From Acinetobacter sp. ANC 4169 (GTDB lineage: Bacteria; Pseudomonadota; Gammaproteobacteria; Pseudomonadales; Moraxellaceae), in the NCBI RefSeq assembly GCF_002135355.1, contig NZ_NEGE01000012.1, positions 1 to 64,000 of the forward strand: DNA of 64,000 nucleotides, read 5' to 3'. Numbering within the stretch: the stretch's first letter is position 1; each line of letters opens with the position of its first letter. Position numbers and translations under genes: made by a program. The notes below the pieces were generated by a model that made no database searches, had not been told where the DNA came from, and was given only the letters and a program-made list of their open reading frames with translations. Positions 45,840 to 56,562 of this stretch are shown one piece after another.

Positions 45840-46199
45840 TTATTTCAAGGCATCTTGGGCACAGCCTTTCACACTATTCACCACCGCCTGTTTAATCAGG
45901 CTATTTTTTGCAGCCTCATTCACTGAAGCCAATGCCAAGTCTTTGACCGAAACATCGTTTAGCGCATGATCACTGACACAACCACAAATCTGTTTTTGCG
46001 TTGTGCTTTGCTGTTCTGAGTTCATAAAAAATGCAGCCGTTTTCCAGACTTTTGAATCTTTTAATTCACTTTTACAGCTTTGTTCAATCACTGGCTTTAA
46101 CATTTTCTGGGTTAAGGTTGAATTTTTATCGGTTGCAAAAACCGATACCGAACCAGCCAATAAACAAATAGCAAATACCCAGCAAAAACTCTTTTTCAC
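45840..46199 (-). CDS. Small exported protein with C-G-C-V-S-D motif, paralogue of 44582
   Basis: 119 residues with a cleavable signal (F-C-W-V-F-A-I-C-L-L-A-G-S-V-S-V-F-A) and no lipobox. The mature part matches its paralogue: E-Q-S-C-K-S-E-L, Q-I-C-G-C-V-S-D-H-A, D-V-S-V-K-D-L-A-L-A and a final G-C-A-Q-D-A-L-K. Unlike the paralogue it is probably a free periplasmic protein. Function unknown. Confidence 0.75.
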   Translation of the reverse strand: MKKSFCWVFAICLLAGSVSVFATDKNSTLTQKMLKPVIEQSCKSELKDSKVWKTAAFFMNSEQQSTTQKQICGCVSDHALNDVSVKDLALASVNEAAKNSLIKQAVVNSVKGCAQDALK

Positions 46200-46227
46200 A
46201 TCAGAACCTAATTTTTAACACTTTAGC

Positions 46228-46264
46228 ATTCAGCCGGTTCTTCAATAGACTAGACCGGCTGAAT
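46228..46264 (-). terminator. Hairpin after the deaminase gene
   Basis: Perfect 11-base arms ATTCAGCCGGT / ACCGGCTGAAT with a 15-base loop; no T tract, so the termination role is uncertain. Confidence 0.5.
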
Positions 46265-46289
46265 CAGGATCATCTTTCAGGTAAAGCAA

Positions 46290-47294
<1,005 letters not shown>

Positions 47295-47319
47295 TTATCC
47301 TTATAAAACCTTTCTTTAA

Positions 47320-47353
47320 AAATAAAAAAGGGTGCAAACTGAGTTTACACCCT
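47320..47353 (-). terminator. Terminator between the NCS2 permease and the deaminase gene
   Basis: Arms GGGTGTAAACT / AGTTTGCACCC with a tiny loop, followed by TTTTTTATTTTT on the minus strand. Confidence 0.85.
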
Positions 47354-47370
47354 ATTCTGGATGGGGTGAA

Positions 47371-48693
47371 TTAGCCACCAAATACAGCAAATTTCAATGC
47401 CCAAAGTGCAGCAACAATCCAAACCATATACGGTACAGTTTTAGCTTGCCCTGTCAGCAACTTGATTAATGCGTAGCTGATAAAGCCCATCGCAATACCA
47501 TCGGCAATTGAATAGGTAAATGGCATGCAGACGATGGTTAAAAAAGCAGGAACGGCTTCAGTAATATCATCCCATTCAATGTTAACGATACCTTGAATCA
47601 TTAACACACCAACAAACAGCAATGCTGGCGCTGTAGCAAAACCTGGAACCGATTGCGCTAAAGGTGCCAGAAATAAACACAGCACAAACAACACAGCAAC
47701 GACCACAGCGGTCAAACCGGTACGACCACCAGCAGCAACACCTGCAGACGATTCAATATAAGGTGTTGTAGATGAAGTCCCTAATGCTGCACCCGCCACA
47801 ATGGCAGTCGAGTCAGCAAAGAGGGCTTTTTTCAACCGTGGTAATTTGCCATCTTTTAACAGACCCGCACGATGTGAAACACCCACCAAGGTACCGGTTG
47901 AGTCAAATAGATCTACCAAGAAAAATACAAAGATCACACCGATCAAGCTTGCAGTAAACAGACCCTCAAAGTCCATTTGCAAGAAGGTTGGAGCAATCGA
48001 TGGAATGGCACCCACCACCCCCTTAAACTCGTTCAAACCCATTGCTGTCGCAATAGCGGTAATGACCAGAATACTGATAATAATGGCGCCACGGACTTTA
48101 AAATGATGCATCACCACAATCATCAGAAAGCCAAGCAAGGTCAGCAATACTGTCGGTTGTTTCAAGTCACCCAAGCCTACAAGCGTTGCCGGATTGTCGA
48201 CAATAATGCCTGAATTCTTTAATGCAATCAGTGCAAGGAATAAGCCAATGCCTCCGCCGATCGCAAATTTCAGCGACATAGGAATGGCATTGACAATCGC
48301 TTCACGAATTTTGAACATGCTGATTGCAATAAACACCAGCCCCGAGACAAATACAGCAGCCAGTGCTGTTTGCCAAGGCACACCCATGCCCATACATACC
48401 GAATAGGTAAAGTAGGCATTCAGGCCCATACCCGGTGCAAGTGCAATTGGATAATTCGCAACAAGCCCCATCACCAAACAACCAATTGCGGCTGCGAGAC
48501 AGGTTGCGACAAAGACAGCCCCATGATCCATACCGGTTTCGGATAAAATCATTGGATTGACAATAATGATGTAACACATAGTTAAGAAAGTGGTTACACC
48601 TGCAAGAACTTCTGTGCGAAAACTGGTTTTGTTTTCGCTGAGCTTAAATAAGCGTTCCAGCATATTCTCTGAAGATGGATTAGGAGTCGTCAT
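47371..48693 (-). CDS. NCS2-family purine permease (AzgA/AdeP-like)
   Basis: 440-residue inner-membrane transporter with about 12-14 helices, probably taking up adenine, guanine or hypoxanthine by proton symport. Signatures: T-E-V-L-A-G-V-T-T-F-L-T-M-C-Y, G-M-G-L-N-A-Y-F and G-T-S-S-T-T-P-Y-I-E-S-S-A-G. They match the AzgA subgroup, not the uracil/xanthine group. The deaminase gene downstream supports adenine as substrate. Confidence 0.9.
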   Translation of the reverse strand: MTTPNPSSENMLERLFKLSENKTSFRTEVLAGVTTFLTMCYIIIVNPMILSETGMDHGAVFVATCLAAAIGCLVMGLVANYPIALAPGMGLNAYFTYSVCMGMGVPWQTALAAVFVSGLVFIAISMFKIREAIVNAIPMSLKFAIGGGIGLFLALIALKNSGIIVDNPATLVGLGDLKQPTVLLTLLGFLMIVVMHHFKVRGAIIISILVITAIATAMGLNEFKGVVGAIPSIAPTFLQMDFEGLFTASLIGVIFVFFLVDLFDSTGTLVGVSHRAGLLKDGKLPRLKKALFADSTAIVAGAALGTSSTTPYIESSAGVAAGGRTGLTAVVVAVLFVLCLFLAPLAQSVPGFATAPALLFVGVLMIQGIVNIEWDDITEAVPAFLTIVCMPFTYSIADGIAMGFISYALIKLLTGQAKTVPYMVWIVAALWALKFAVFGG

Positions 48694-48880
48694 GACTTTA
48701 CCCCTGTAAGTAAACTTTATGCCGTGAGCACGCTATAAAATTAATGATCCGTTTCTCAAATCATCATTAAGTTTATAGATGTCCAAGCAATGGATATGCC
48801 AATATTTCCATTCAAAAAAACAAGTATTTTGCACAAGTTTTCACTGGCGATTAAACAGCCAAATGACAGAAACTGTAAAC
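48694..48880. other. Leader region of the permease
   Basis: About 190 bases upstream of the permease start, with no ORF. No purine riboswitch fold was recognised. Confidence 0.4.
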
Positions 48881-48909
48881 AAAAAAGCCGCATAACTTTT
48901 ATGCAGCCT
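48881..48909 (-). terminator. Terminator, probably of the 76-residue lipoprotein gene
   Basis: Minus-strand stem GGCTGCATAA / TTATGCGGCT followed by six T; it lies ~160 bases after the lipoprotein stop. Confidence 0.75.
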
Positions 48910-49071
48910 ACTTAGATAAAAAGAATCAAACACTTACAATATAAATATAATGATTCAATTAAAATCGTGGCAAATTATAACACAATGCTTTTTATTGTTT
49001 CTAAAATTTATTTTTAATTAAATTTCAATTGTTTAAAAATATACTTAAAACATATAGTAAAAATTCGATCA

Positions 49072-49302
49072 CTAAAACTTCTTGTATTTTACCTGCGAAA
49101 GCTCTGAAGAATGGGGATCTGCGGTTTCAAACGGATCTAAAACCGTATTATTCGGATTACTCTCCACAAGCTTTAATGACTGATGGGCATCCTGAATCAA
49201 TTGATCTACTTCCTGTCTTTTTTTCATTTGATTGTCGTGATAAACCCCACATCCCAGCACAAATACTGCAAAAATAAAGATAGGAATTAATAATTTTTTC
49301 AT
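49072..49302 (-). CDS. Small lipoprotein, unknown
   Basis: 76 residues: short signal with lipobox V-L-G-C (Cys18), then a charged, mostly hydrophilic mature part (K-K-R-Q-E-V-D-Q-L-I-Q-D-A-H-Q-S-L). No family recognised. Its own unit with a downstream terminator. Confidence 0.6.
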   Translation of the reverse strand: MKKLLIPIFIFAVFVLGCGVYHDNQMKKRQEVDQLIQDAHQSLKLVESNPNNTVLDPFETADPHSSELSQVKYKKF

Positions 49303-49399
49303 AACAAAATTTTATTATTCAAAAAACTTTGTCTAATACTAAACAAAAGAATACACAAAACATATTGCAAAAAATATCCAAAATTATATTTTTTTTGAT

Positions 49400-49427
49400 A
49401 AAAATCCTGAAATGCATCAGGATTTTT
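49400..49427 (-). terminator. Terminator of yaaA
   Basis: Stem AAAATCCTGA / TCAGGATTTT, loop of six; T-rich on both strands. Confidence 0.88.
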
Positions 49428-49445
49428 ACTTCACTAATCTTTTAT

Positions 49446-50228
49446 TTATGCGGCTTGCTGTTCATCACGCTTAAAGACCAGTTCCCCCTTCAGTGAACTT
49501 TCAGCATCATAATAATAACCATCCAGATTAAACGATTTTAAATCTTCAGCCTGGTTCAACCGATTCTCAACAATATAGCGTGCCATCAAACCGCGTGCTT
49601 TTTTGGCATAAAAGCTGATCACTTTATATTTGCCATTTTTCTGGTCCAGAAAAACCGGCTTGATAATTTGCGCCTTAATTTTTCCTGGTTTTACCGACTT
49701 GTAATATTCATCCGAAGCAATATTCACCAACAGCTCCGAATTCGCCTGCTCTAAATCGGCATTGATTAACTGGGTAATATTTTCACCCCAGAATTCATAC
49801 AGATTATGACCGCGTGGATTTTTTAGCTTGGTGCCCATTTCCAGACGATATGGCATCATCAAGTCCAAAGGACGTAGCAAACCATAAAGTCCAGACAACA
49901 TGCGCAAATGCTGCTGTGCATAGGCAATGTCTTGCTCACCAAGCGCATAGGCATCTAAACCGGTATATACATCACCTTTAAAGGCAAATAACGCCTGGCG
50001 TGCATTAGAAAAATTGAATTCCGGTTGCCAGTCATTAAAGCGCTCGACATTTAACTTGGCAATTTTTTCACTCACACTCATTAAATTGGCAATATCTGTA
50101 GCAGAAAGATGACGACTCACATCAATAAGTTCTTGTGAATGTTCCAGCAATCTTGGCAAGGTATGGATATCTGTTGGAAGTGCAGACTCATAGTCTAAAG
50201 TCTTGGCAGGTGAAATTAGGGCGAGCAT
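49446..50228 (-). CDS. yaaA: Peroxide stress protein YaaA
   Basis: 260-residue cytosolic protein (DUF328) that limits iron-driven damage during peroxide stress. The N-terminal [13 protein letters not shown], internal [18 protein letters not shown] and C-terminal [13 protein letters not shown] are conserved family blocks. ATG 50228 matches the usual start; the open frame runs to 50258 without need. Confidence 0.95.
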   Translation of the reverse strand: MLALISPAKTLDYESALPTDIHTLPRLLEHSQELIDVSRHLSATDIANLMSVSEKIAKLNVERFNDWQPEFNFSNARQALFAFKGDVYTGLDAYALGEQDIAYAQQHLRMLSGLYGLLRPLDLMMPYRLEMGTKLKNPRGHNLYEFWGENITQLINADLEQANSELLVNIASDEYYKSVKPGKIKAQIIKPVFLDQKNGKYKVISFYAKKARGLMARYIVENRLNQAEDLKSFNLDGYYYDAESSLKGELVFKRDEQQAA

Positions 50229-50352
50229 GGACAACCAGATTAAAGAATAAGTAAACAAACTATAACAGTAGCGTTATTTTATTTCCAATGAGTGTTTTAA
50301 ATGAATATTATCGCTAAAATATCTTTTTCTCCTGTTATTTATCGGTAGTTAC

Positions 50353-50985
50353 ATGTCCGAGCAAATTTTCATTCAAAGTCCTGCGGGTCAACTGGAAATT
50401 TTTGTTGATTATCCTCAGGGTGAAGTGAAAGGATTCGCAGTAGTAACCCACCCCCACCCCCTGCAAGGCGGTACGCCACAGCATAAAGTGCCAGCGCTGC
50501 TTGCCCAGATGTTTCTTGAGCGCGGTTGTGTCGTCTATCGTCCAAGTTTTCGCGGTTCTGGTCAAAGTGCCGGCGTACATGACGAAGGCAATGGTGAAAC
50601 CAAAGATACTATGAACGTGATTCAATACGCACGTAACCAACACTCAAACCTGCCATTTTATGCAGGTGGCTTTAGTTTTGGCGCGAATGTCATGACCAAA
50701 TGCTATGCTTTGCTTCCTGTTGAACAACAACCGGTACAGACCATTTTATGTGGTTTACCAACCACAACAGTGGCAGGTGTGCGCCACTATGTCACCCCGC
50801 ACATTAAGGGTGATATTTTATTTATTCATGGTGAAGCAGATGAGATAACCCTGTTATCTGATCTCATTCAATGGGCCAAACCACAACGCCATTTAATTAC
50901 TGTTTTACCAGGTGCGAATCACTTCTTTACTGGATATTTAAAGCAATTACGTGTGGCGATTTCCCGTTTTCTAGTGAGTCATTAA
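50353..50985 (+). CDS. Alpha/beta hydrolase, unknown substrate
   Basis: 210 residues. Oxyanion-type V-V-T-H-P-H-P-L-Q-G-G, nucleophile elbow G-G-F-S-F-G-A-N (Ser ~108), late Asp in H-G-E-A-D-E and His in P-G-A-N-H-F-F. It belongs to the small cytosolic hydrolases near YhhW/dienelactone-hydrolase types; substrate unknown. Divergent from yaaA. Confidence 0.88.
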   Translation: MSEQIFIQSPAGQLEIFVDYPQGEVKGFAVVTHPHPLQGGTPQHKVPALLAQMFLERGCVVYRPSFRGSGQSAGVHDEGNGETKDTMNVIQYARNQHSNLPFYAGGFSFGANVMTKCYALLPVEQQPVQTILCGLPTTTVAGVRHYVTPHIKGDILFIHGEADEITLLSDLIQWAKPQRHLITVLPGANHFFTGYLKQLRVAISRFLVSH

Positions 50986-51047
50986 ATCTCAATATTATCT
51001 CTGGCTCATGCTTTGTAGACGCTGATCCAAGACAATATAAAAAATAA

Positions 51048-51079
51048 AAAAAAGGAGGCTGATTGCCTCCTTTTTTTTC
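51048..51079. terminator. Bidirectional terminator
   Basis: Stem AAAGGAGGC / GCCTCCTTT with five-base loop and T/A runs on both sides, between the hydrolase gene and the converging gene at 51103. Confidence 0.9.
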
Positions 51080-51102
51080 ATTCATATATTTTTTAAAAAT
51101 AT

Positions 51103-51480
51103 TTAGCTTTTCCACTCAAACCCACTAAAAGATTCATCTTCTTTTAAGGTATTTTCTACTGCTTGAGCCAATTGGTTTAATAAGCTTTGTTCAGTGATTC
51201 GTTCTAGCCAATCCTGATCTTCATCTGGGTACGAGGTGATCTCGCAAACTAAATGCCCTTCTGCATCATGACTCTGGCAAGTGACAGATAGAGGTAAGGA
51301 TTGATTGTCTACACTTACAGCCACCTGATCACCGCTTTGCGACAAGGTCTGAAAACCATATTGACCCAATTCTTTAGACAAAAGATCCGCAACATATTCC
51401 TGAGTCACATGACAATCATTCGGTTGCTGCGACACATGATTATGCTTTTCACAGTTTGCAGTAAATTGTAATTTTCTCAT
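51103..51480 (-). CDS. Conserved hypothetical cytosolic protein
   Basis: About 125 residues (ATG 51480; an earlier ATG at 51498 is possible). Acidic, with Cys and His near the N-terminus (C-E-K-H-N-H, D-C-H-V-T-Q-E) and a C-terminal amphipathic helix. No signal or membrane segment. No family recognised. Confidence 0.6.
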   Translation of the reverse strand: MRKLQFTANCEKHNHVSQQPNDCHVTQEYVADLLSKELGQYGFQTLSQSGDQVAVSVDNQSLPLSVTCQSHDAEGHLVCEITSYPDEDQDWLERITEQSLLNQLAQAVENTLKEDESFSGFEWKS

Positions 51481-51537
51481 CTGTGCACCCAAAGGCATTC
51501 TTGTAATATGGTTTTAGAATAAGCAATAAAAACCAAA

Positions 51538-51559
51538 CAGCCAAGCAAAAGCTTGGCTG
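51538..51559 (-). terminator. Terminator of the aromatic operon
   Basis: Perfect arms CAGCCAAGC / GCTTGGCTG with a four-base loop; T-rich sequence follows on the minus strand. Confidence 0.8.
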
Positions 51560-51589
51560 TTGTCTAACAAATACACAAAATTAGACTAA

Positions 51590-53836
51590 TTACTCACTGA
51601 CCTGAATCGCTAGACCTGCCCGATTGGTCAATTCAGTGAAAGTCGGGAAACTGGTTGCTACAGTTTCGGTGCCTACAATATTGATTGCACCTGAAGTCCG
51701 TAAGCCAGCCATAGAGAAACTCATAGCAATGCGGTGGTCATGATGCGATTCAATTTCACCGCCAGTGAAAATGGCAGACCAGTCACCAGACTTGCCCTTA
51801 CCTTCAATGATGATGCCATCATCGGTTGGTGTACAATCGATCCCCATGGTTTTTAAGCCATCTGCCATCACTTGAATACGGTCTGACTCTTTTACACGAA
51901 GCTCTGCAGCACCAGTCAAAATGGTTTGACCTTCAGCACAAGCCGCCGCAATAAATAAAGCTGGGAATTCATCAATGGCCAACGGCACCTGATCTTCCGG
52001 CATATGAATGCCTTTTAAGGTGCGTGTGCCGCGAATACGAATGTCTGCAATCGGCTCACCACCTGCAATACGTTCGTTTTCAACAGTCAAATCTGCACCC
52101 ATCTGTTTCAGGATTTCAATGACACCGGTACGGGTCGGGTTAATCCCCACCGCTTCAAGTGTTACATCCGAACCTTCAGTAATGGCAGCACCGACCATAA
52201 AGAATGCAGCGGATGAAATATCAGATGGAACCTGAATATCAGTACCGACCAATTTACCGCCACCTTGCAGGGAAATACGGTTACCCTCGGTTTTTACTTC
52301 ATAACCAAAGGCACGCAGCATACGTTCGGAGTGGTCACGGGTTGGTTCAGGTTCAGTGACCGATGTTTCCCCTTCTGCCCATAGACCTGCCAGTAAAATG
52401 CCCGACTTCACTTGAGCAGAAGCCATAGGTAAGTCGTAATGAATGCCTTTAAGCGCCTGATTGCCGCTAATGGATACTGGTGGTGTACCACGTTCACCCG
52501 TGGTTTGAATCTGGGCACCCATTTCACGTAAAGGTTTGGCAATACGTTCCATTGGACGTTTAGACAATGAGGCATCACCGGTCATGACTGAATCAAACTT
52601 TTGAGCAGACAACATGCCTGAAAGCAGACGCATGGAAGTACCCGAATTGCCCATATACAAGGCACTTGCAGGCGCTTTCAAACCATTCATGCCTACGCCA
52701 TGAATGGTCACTTCACCATTTTTAGGCCCTTCAATGCTTACGCCCATATCACGAAATGCTTGCAGCGTTGCCAATGCATCTTCGCCTTCTAGGAAACCGG
52801 TAACATGTGTGGTTCCTTCAGCAATCGCACCAAACATGATAGAGCGGTGTGACACAGATTTGTCACCTGGCACGGTAAATTTACCTTTAAATGTCTTATC
52901 ACCCGGCAAAATGGTAAATTGTTGTGTCACTTTATTTTTCTCCATCAAAGGTTTTTTAGCGAGCATATGATTGAAATGCTGTCGTGCCGCCTGTGCATGC
53001 TCCAGCAATCCCATCAACGCTTTGGAATCTTCATCTTCAATGAGTTTGCGAATTTGAGCCAATTGCTGCTCAAAACCATCCACTGCATTTAAAACTGCTT
53101 TTTTATTGGCAAAAAAGATGTCATGCCACATTTGCGGATCACTGGCTGCGATTCGGGAAAAATCACGAAAGCCCCCAGCGGCATAACGGAAAATGTCCAG
53201 ATTATCTTCCCGGTTGGCCAGTTGCTCAACTAGGTTAAATGCCATCAAATGCGGAAGATGGCTGGTATGCGCCAGCACTTCATCGTGCTTGTCCACATCC
53301 ATGCAAATCACTTCCGCCTTGGCAGCTTGCCACAGTTGAACCAGTTTTTCCACGGCCCAGTCGCCACTGCTTGGTAACGGTGTCAAAATCACTTTATGGT
53401 TGGCAAACAAATCGACCTTGCCTGCATGTACACCGGTATGTTCGGCACCTGCAATTGGGTGACCCGGTACAAAACCTTCTGGCAGGTTTTCACCATATAC
53501 CGCTTTTGCAGCATCGACTACATTACCTTTGGTGCTACCCACATCGGTAATGATAGTTTTATCTGACAGATAAGGCTTGATGGTTTCCAGCACTTTTTGC
53601 GTTGCACGAACAGGCAAAGCCAAAACCACCAAATCTGCACCCTGCACCGCATCTACAGGATTGCTATAGCCTTCCTGAATCAGTCCAAGGGCTTTTGCAT
53701 CATCCAGTGTTTTTTGCGAACGCGTTGAGGCAACAATTTGCTTTGCCAATTTTTCAGCAATGATGACACGAGCCAGACTTGAGCCAATCAGCCCAAGTCC
53801 AATAAAGGCAACTTTTTCAAACAGTGGCGCAGACAT
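51590..53836 (-). CDS. tyrA-aroA: Fused prephenate dehydrogenase and EPSP synthase
   Basis: 748 residues doing two steps of aromatic synthesis. Residues ~1-290 are prephenate/arogenate dehydrogenase (NAD motif I-G-L-G-L-I-G-S-S-L, G-H-P-I-A-G-A-E-H-T-G). From ~310 it is 3-phosphoshikimate 1-carboxyvinyltransferase (P-G-D-K-S-V-S-H-R, N-S-G-T-S-M-R-L-L, R-D-H-S-E-R-M-L). The G-N-S-G-T-S and P-G-D-K-S regions resemble glyphosate-tolerant class-II enzymes, but tolerance was not tested. The fusion is known from Acinetobacter and Pseudomonas relatives. It follows hisC by three bases; cmk-rpsA, which often come next, are absent. Confidence 0.96.
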   Translation of the reverse strand: MSAPLFEKVAFIGLGLIGSSLARVIIAEKLAKQIVASTRSQKTLDDAKALGLIQEGYSNPVDAVQGADLVVLALPVRATQKVLETIKPYLSDKTIITDVGSTKGNVVDAAKAVYGENLPEGFVPGHPIAGAEHTGVHAGKVDLFANHKVILTPLPSSGDWAVEKLVQLWQAAKAEVICMDVDKHDEVLAHTSHLPHLMAFNLVEQLANREDNLDIFRYAAGGFRDFSRIAASDPQMWHDIFFANKKAVLNAVDGFEQQLAQIRKLIEDEDSKALMGLLEHAQAARQHFNHMLAKKPLMEKNKVTQQFTILPGDKTFKGKFTVPGDKSVSHRSIMFGAIAEGTTHVTGFLEGEDALATLQAFRDMGVSIEGPKNGEVTIHGVGMNGLKAPASALYMGNSGTSMRLLSGMLSAQKFDSVMTGDASLSKRPMERIAKPLREMGAQIQTTGERGTPPVSISGNQALKGIHYDLPMASAQVKSGILLAGLWAEGETSVTEPEPTRDHSERMLRAFGYEVKTEGNRISLQGGGKLVGTDIQVPSDISSAAFFMVGAAITEGSDVTLEAVGINPTRTGVIEILKQMGADLTVENERIAGGEPIADIRIRGTRTLKGIHMPEDQVPLAIDEFPALFIAAACAEGQTILTGAAELRVKESDRIQVMADGLKTMGIDCTPTDDGIIIEGKGKSGDWSAIFTGGEIESHHDHRIAMSFSMAGLRTSGAINIVGTETVATSFPTFTELTNRAGLAIQVSE

Positions 53837-53839
53837 AAT

Positions 53840-54931
53840 TTATGCAATAGCCTCTAATTCAAGTACCTTAGCCAAAGCAGCCAAGAACTTCGCATTTTCC
53901 GCTTCAGTACCAATCGATACACGAAGATGATTTGCAATACCAACCGGACGCACAATGACACCTTCTTTCAACAATGCAGTGAAAGTCTGCGCAGGGTCCG
54001 CCTGTACATCAACCAAAATAAAGTTGGCGCGTGAAGGCACATAATCTAGACCTAAAGCTTCAAAGCCAGCTTCAAGCTGCTTCATGCCCGCTTTATTCAC
54101 CACACGTGATTGTTCAATAAAGTCTTCATCTTTGAGTGCCGCAACCGCAGCCACCATAGCAAGATGATTGACGTTAAATGGTTGGCGAATACGGTTCAGG
54201 TAATCGGTCACTTCCACCGATGCCAAGGCAAAACCAACACGTAGTGCAGCCAGACCATAACATTTAGACAAGGTACGGCTGACAATAATATTTGGATATT
54301 GTTCAAGGAATTTCAGGCTGTTGAAGTTTTCCGGGAAATATTCCACATAAGCTTCATCCAGAACCACAATCACATTGGCCGGTACTTTTTGCATGAATGC
54401 TTCAAATTCAGCTTCTTCAAACCAGGTTCCGGTCGGGTTATTTGGATTGGCAATAAAGATCAGTTTGGTATTGTCTTTAATCGCAGCCGCCATGGCATCC
54501 AGGTCGTGGGCAAAACCTTTGGCAGGCACTTCAATCGCTTCTGCATTAATCGCTTGAGTCACCAAAGCATATACGGCAAAAGCATGCTGGCTATACACCA
54601 CAGAATCGCTTTCTGACACGAATGCACGGGCAAACATTTCCAACAAGTCATTTGAACCATTACCCAAGGTAATCTGATCATGCGCAAAGCCAAATTGAGC
54701 CTTGACCTGATCTTTCAAAATAAAACCGCCACCGTCCGGATAGCGGCCAATTTCTGCCAGTTCAGCAGCCACGGCTTGTTTTACTTTTTCAGAACAACCC
54801 AATGGATTTTCATTCGATGCCAATTTGACAATATCAGTAATCCCTAACTCACGCTCAAGTTCACTAATAGGTTTACCTGGTTGATAAGGCTTTAACTTTG
54901 AGATGCCTTCATTGGCAGGGACAAACGACAT
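53840..54931 (-). CDS. hisC: Histidinol-phosphate / aromatic aminotransferase
   Basis: 363-residue PLP enzyme. The PLP Lys is in S-R-T-L-S-K-C-Y-G-L-A; N-P-N-N-P-T-G-T and R-Q-P-F-N-V-N are also present. Its place between pheA and tyrA-aroA indicates that its main job is transamination in Phe/Tyr synthesis, although the HisC-type enzyme could also serve histidine synthesis. 79 bases from pheA. Confidence 0.93.
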   Translation of the reverse strand: MSFVPANEGISKLKPYQPGKPISELERELGITDIVKLASNENPLGCSEKVKQAVAAELAEIGRYPDGGGFILKDQVKAQFGFAHDQITLGNGSNDLLEMFARAFVSESDSVVYSQHAFAVYALVTQAINAEAIEVPAKGFAHDLDAMAAAIKDNTKLIFIANPNNPTGTWFEEAEFEAFMQKVPANVIVVLDEAYVEYFPENFNSLKFLEQYPNIIVSRTLSKCYGLAALRVGFALASVEVTDYLNRIRQPFNVNHLAMVAAVAALKDEDFIEQSRVVNKAGMKQLEAGFEALGLDYVPSRANFILVDVQADPAQTFTALLKEGVIVRPVGIANHLRVSIGTEAENAKFLAALAKVLELEAIA

Positions 54932-55010
54932 GTTACTCTTCCAGTTATTTCAAGTGATAAAGCTGGCCAACTTCATTGTCAAAATTGACCACGACTTTAA
55001 TGGATAAGAT

Positions 55011-56120
55011 TTACAATACTGCAATCGGGTAAGAACCCAAAACTCGAACTTCTTTCACCAAAGGACGAATTTCTTCAATTGCCGCTTTCACGTTTTCTTG
55101 ATCGACATGACCTTCTAAGTCAATGAAGAAAACATAGGCCCATTTTTCAGGTAAAGCCGGACGAGTTTCAATACTGGTTAGACTAATGTTGTGTTTGGCA
55201 AATGGCGCCAGAATTTCCAGCAAGGCACCGGCACGGTCATGTGCAGAAATCAGCAATGAAGTTTTATCATTACCACTTGGCGGTACTTTTTCACGCCCAA
55301 TCACTAGGAAGCGTGTGGTATTTTCCGGATTATCTTCAATATTGCTATGCAAGATTTCCAGATCATAAATATTGGCAGCCACTTCTGAAGCAATCGCTGC
55401 TGAATGCCATTCATTGCGAATACGGCGTGCAGCTTCTGCATTTGAACTTAAGGCCACACGTTCAACACCCGGATAATGTGCATCTAACCAGCCACGGCAT
55501 TGCGCCAAGGTTTGCTGATGGGCATAAATCTGTTTAATGCTGTCTTTACGGGTATTGGATGAAACAAGGAACTGGTGATGAATACGCAGTTCTACTTCAC
55601 CAATCACGTTCAAGTGCGAAGATTTAAAACAGTCCAAAGTATGGTTGACCACACCTTCAGATGAATTTTCTACCGGTACCAGACCATAATGTGCACTTCC
55701 GGCTTCGACTTCACGGAATACTTCATCAATGGTAGGCAGTGGACGGACAATAGCATCCTGACCAAAATGTTTCAGCACTGCTGAATGGGTATAGGTTCCT
55801 ACAGGCCCTAAAAAAGCAATACTTTGTGGTGCTTCCAGTGCCAGACATGCAGACATGATTTCACGGAATAAACGTGCCATGGTCACATCAGATAACGGCC
55901 CTTCATTACGCTCCATAACATTGCGTAAAACTTGTGCTTCACGTTCAGGACGGTAAAACAAAGGATTCTCTTCAGCAGCAAATTTTGCCTTTGCGACAGC
56001 TTCAGCCAATTTTGCTCGTCGATTAATAAGCTGTTGAATCTGTTGATCTACAGAGTCAATATCCTCACGGATTTGAGCAAGGTCAAGAGAAGTCGTTGTG
56101 TTTTGATCGTCGTTGATCAT
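55011..56120 (-). CDS. pheA: Bifunctional chorismate mutase / prephenate dehydratase
   Basis: 369 residues making phenylpyruvate from chorismate. AroQ chorismate mutase at ~12-95 (I-R-E-D-I-D-S-V-D-Q-Q-I-Q-Q-L-I-N-R-R). The dehydratase runs ~96-275 (F-L-G-P-V-G-T-Y-T-H-S-A, P-V-E-N-S-S-E-G, N-T-T-R-F-L-V-I-G). A C-terminal ACT domain has the Phe-binding motif E-T-R-P. ATG 56120 follows AAGGGC; the open frame upstream to 56177 has no support. No Phe-rich leader peptide was seen. Confidence 0.96.
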   Translation of the reverse strand: MINDDQNTTTSLDLAQIREDIDSVDQQIQQLINRRAKLAEAVAKAKFAAEENPLFYRPEREAQVLRNVMERNEGPLSDVTMARLFREIMSACLALEAPQSIAFLGPVGTYTHSAVLKHFGQDAIVRPLPTIDEVFREVEAGSAHYGLVPVENSSEGVVNHTLDCFKSSHLNVIGEVELRIHHQFLVSSNTRKDSIKQIYAHQQTLAQCRGWLDAHYPGVERVALSSNAEAARRIRNEWHSAAIASEVAANIYDLEILHSNIEDNPENTTRFLVIGREKVPPSGNDKTSLLISAHDRAGALLEILAPFAKHNISLTSIETRPALPEKWAYVFFIDLEGHVDQENVKAAIEEIRPLVKEVRVLGSYPIAVL

Positions 56121-56400
56121 TGTTATGTTGCCCTTCAAAAACGTTATGCAAACAGTATAACAATAGTTAGCTTTCAAATGTTACGCAATAAGACTTTGAT
56201 TGATTCAGTCTTAAAAACATACAGTTGATTTAAGCAGCAATTTTATTCACGATGTTTTTGCTGTGAATATTTAAAATGGATCAGGTTTTACCAATCTAAT
56301 AAAAATTGAACTGCAACTGTACATTTCTAATTCAGCAATCAGGCTGTCAATTTTATGTCATTTCATTTAATAAATTTATCGTTATTTGCAAATAAGTTCA

Positions 56401-56443
56401 TAGCTAAAAACGCTTAATGCGGTGGGGTTTTTAGCTATTTTTT
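56401..56443 (+). terminator. Plus-strand terminator without an upstream gene
   Basis: Arms TAGCTAAAAAC / GTTTTTAGCTA around a 15-base loop, then TTTTTTC. Nothing upstream on the plus strand encodes a protein (pheA runs the other way), so it may end a small RNA or be left from a lost gene. Confidence 0.6.
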
Positions 56444-56562
56444 CTTTAGTTTGGGAGACTCAATGTGGCATTACACATAGCACTCAAGGGAAAAATCTGT
56501 CTTACTTATTATATTGTTATTGACTTACCTGAGCAGGTTCAATTAAAGCGATGCTGTTCTCG

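Noticed and set aside
48694..48880. Purine riboswitch before the NCS2 permease
   Set aside because: No conserved junction sequences were found, and such riboswitches are not expected in this group.
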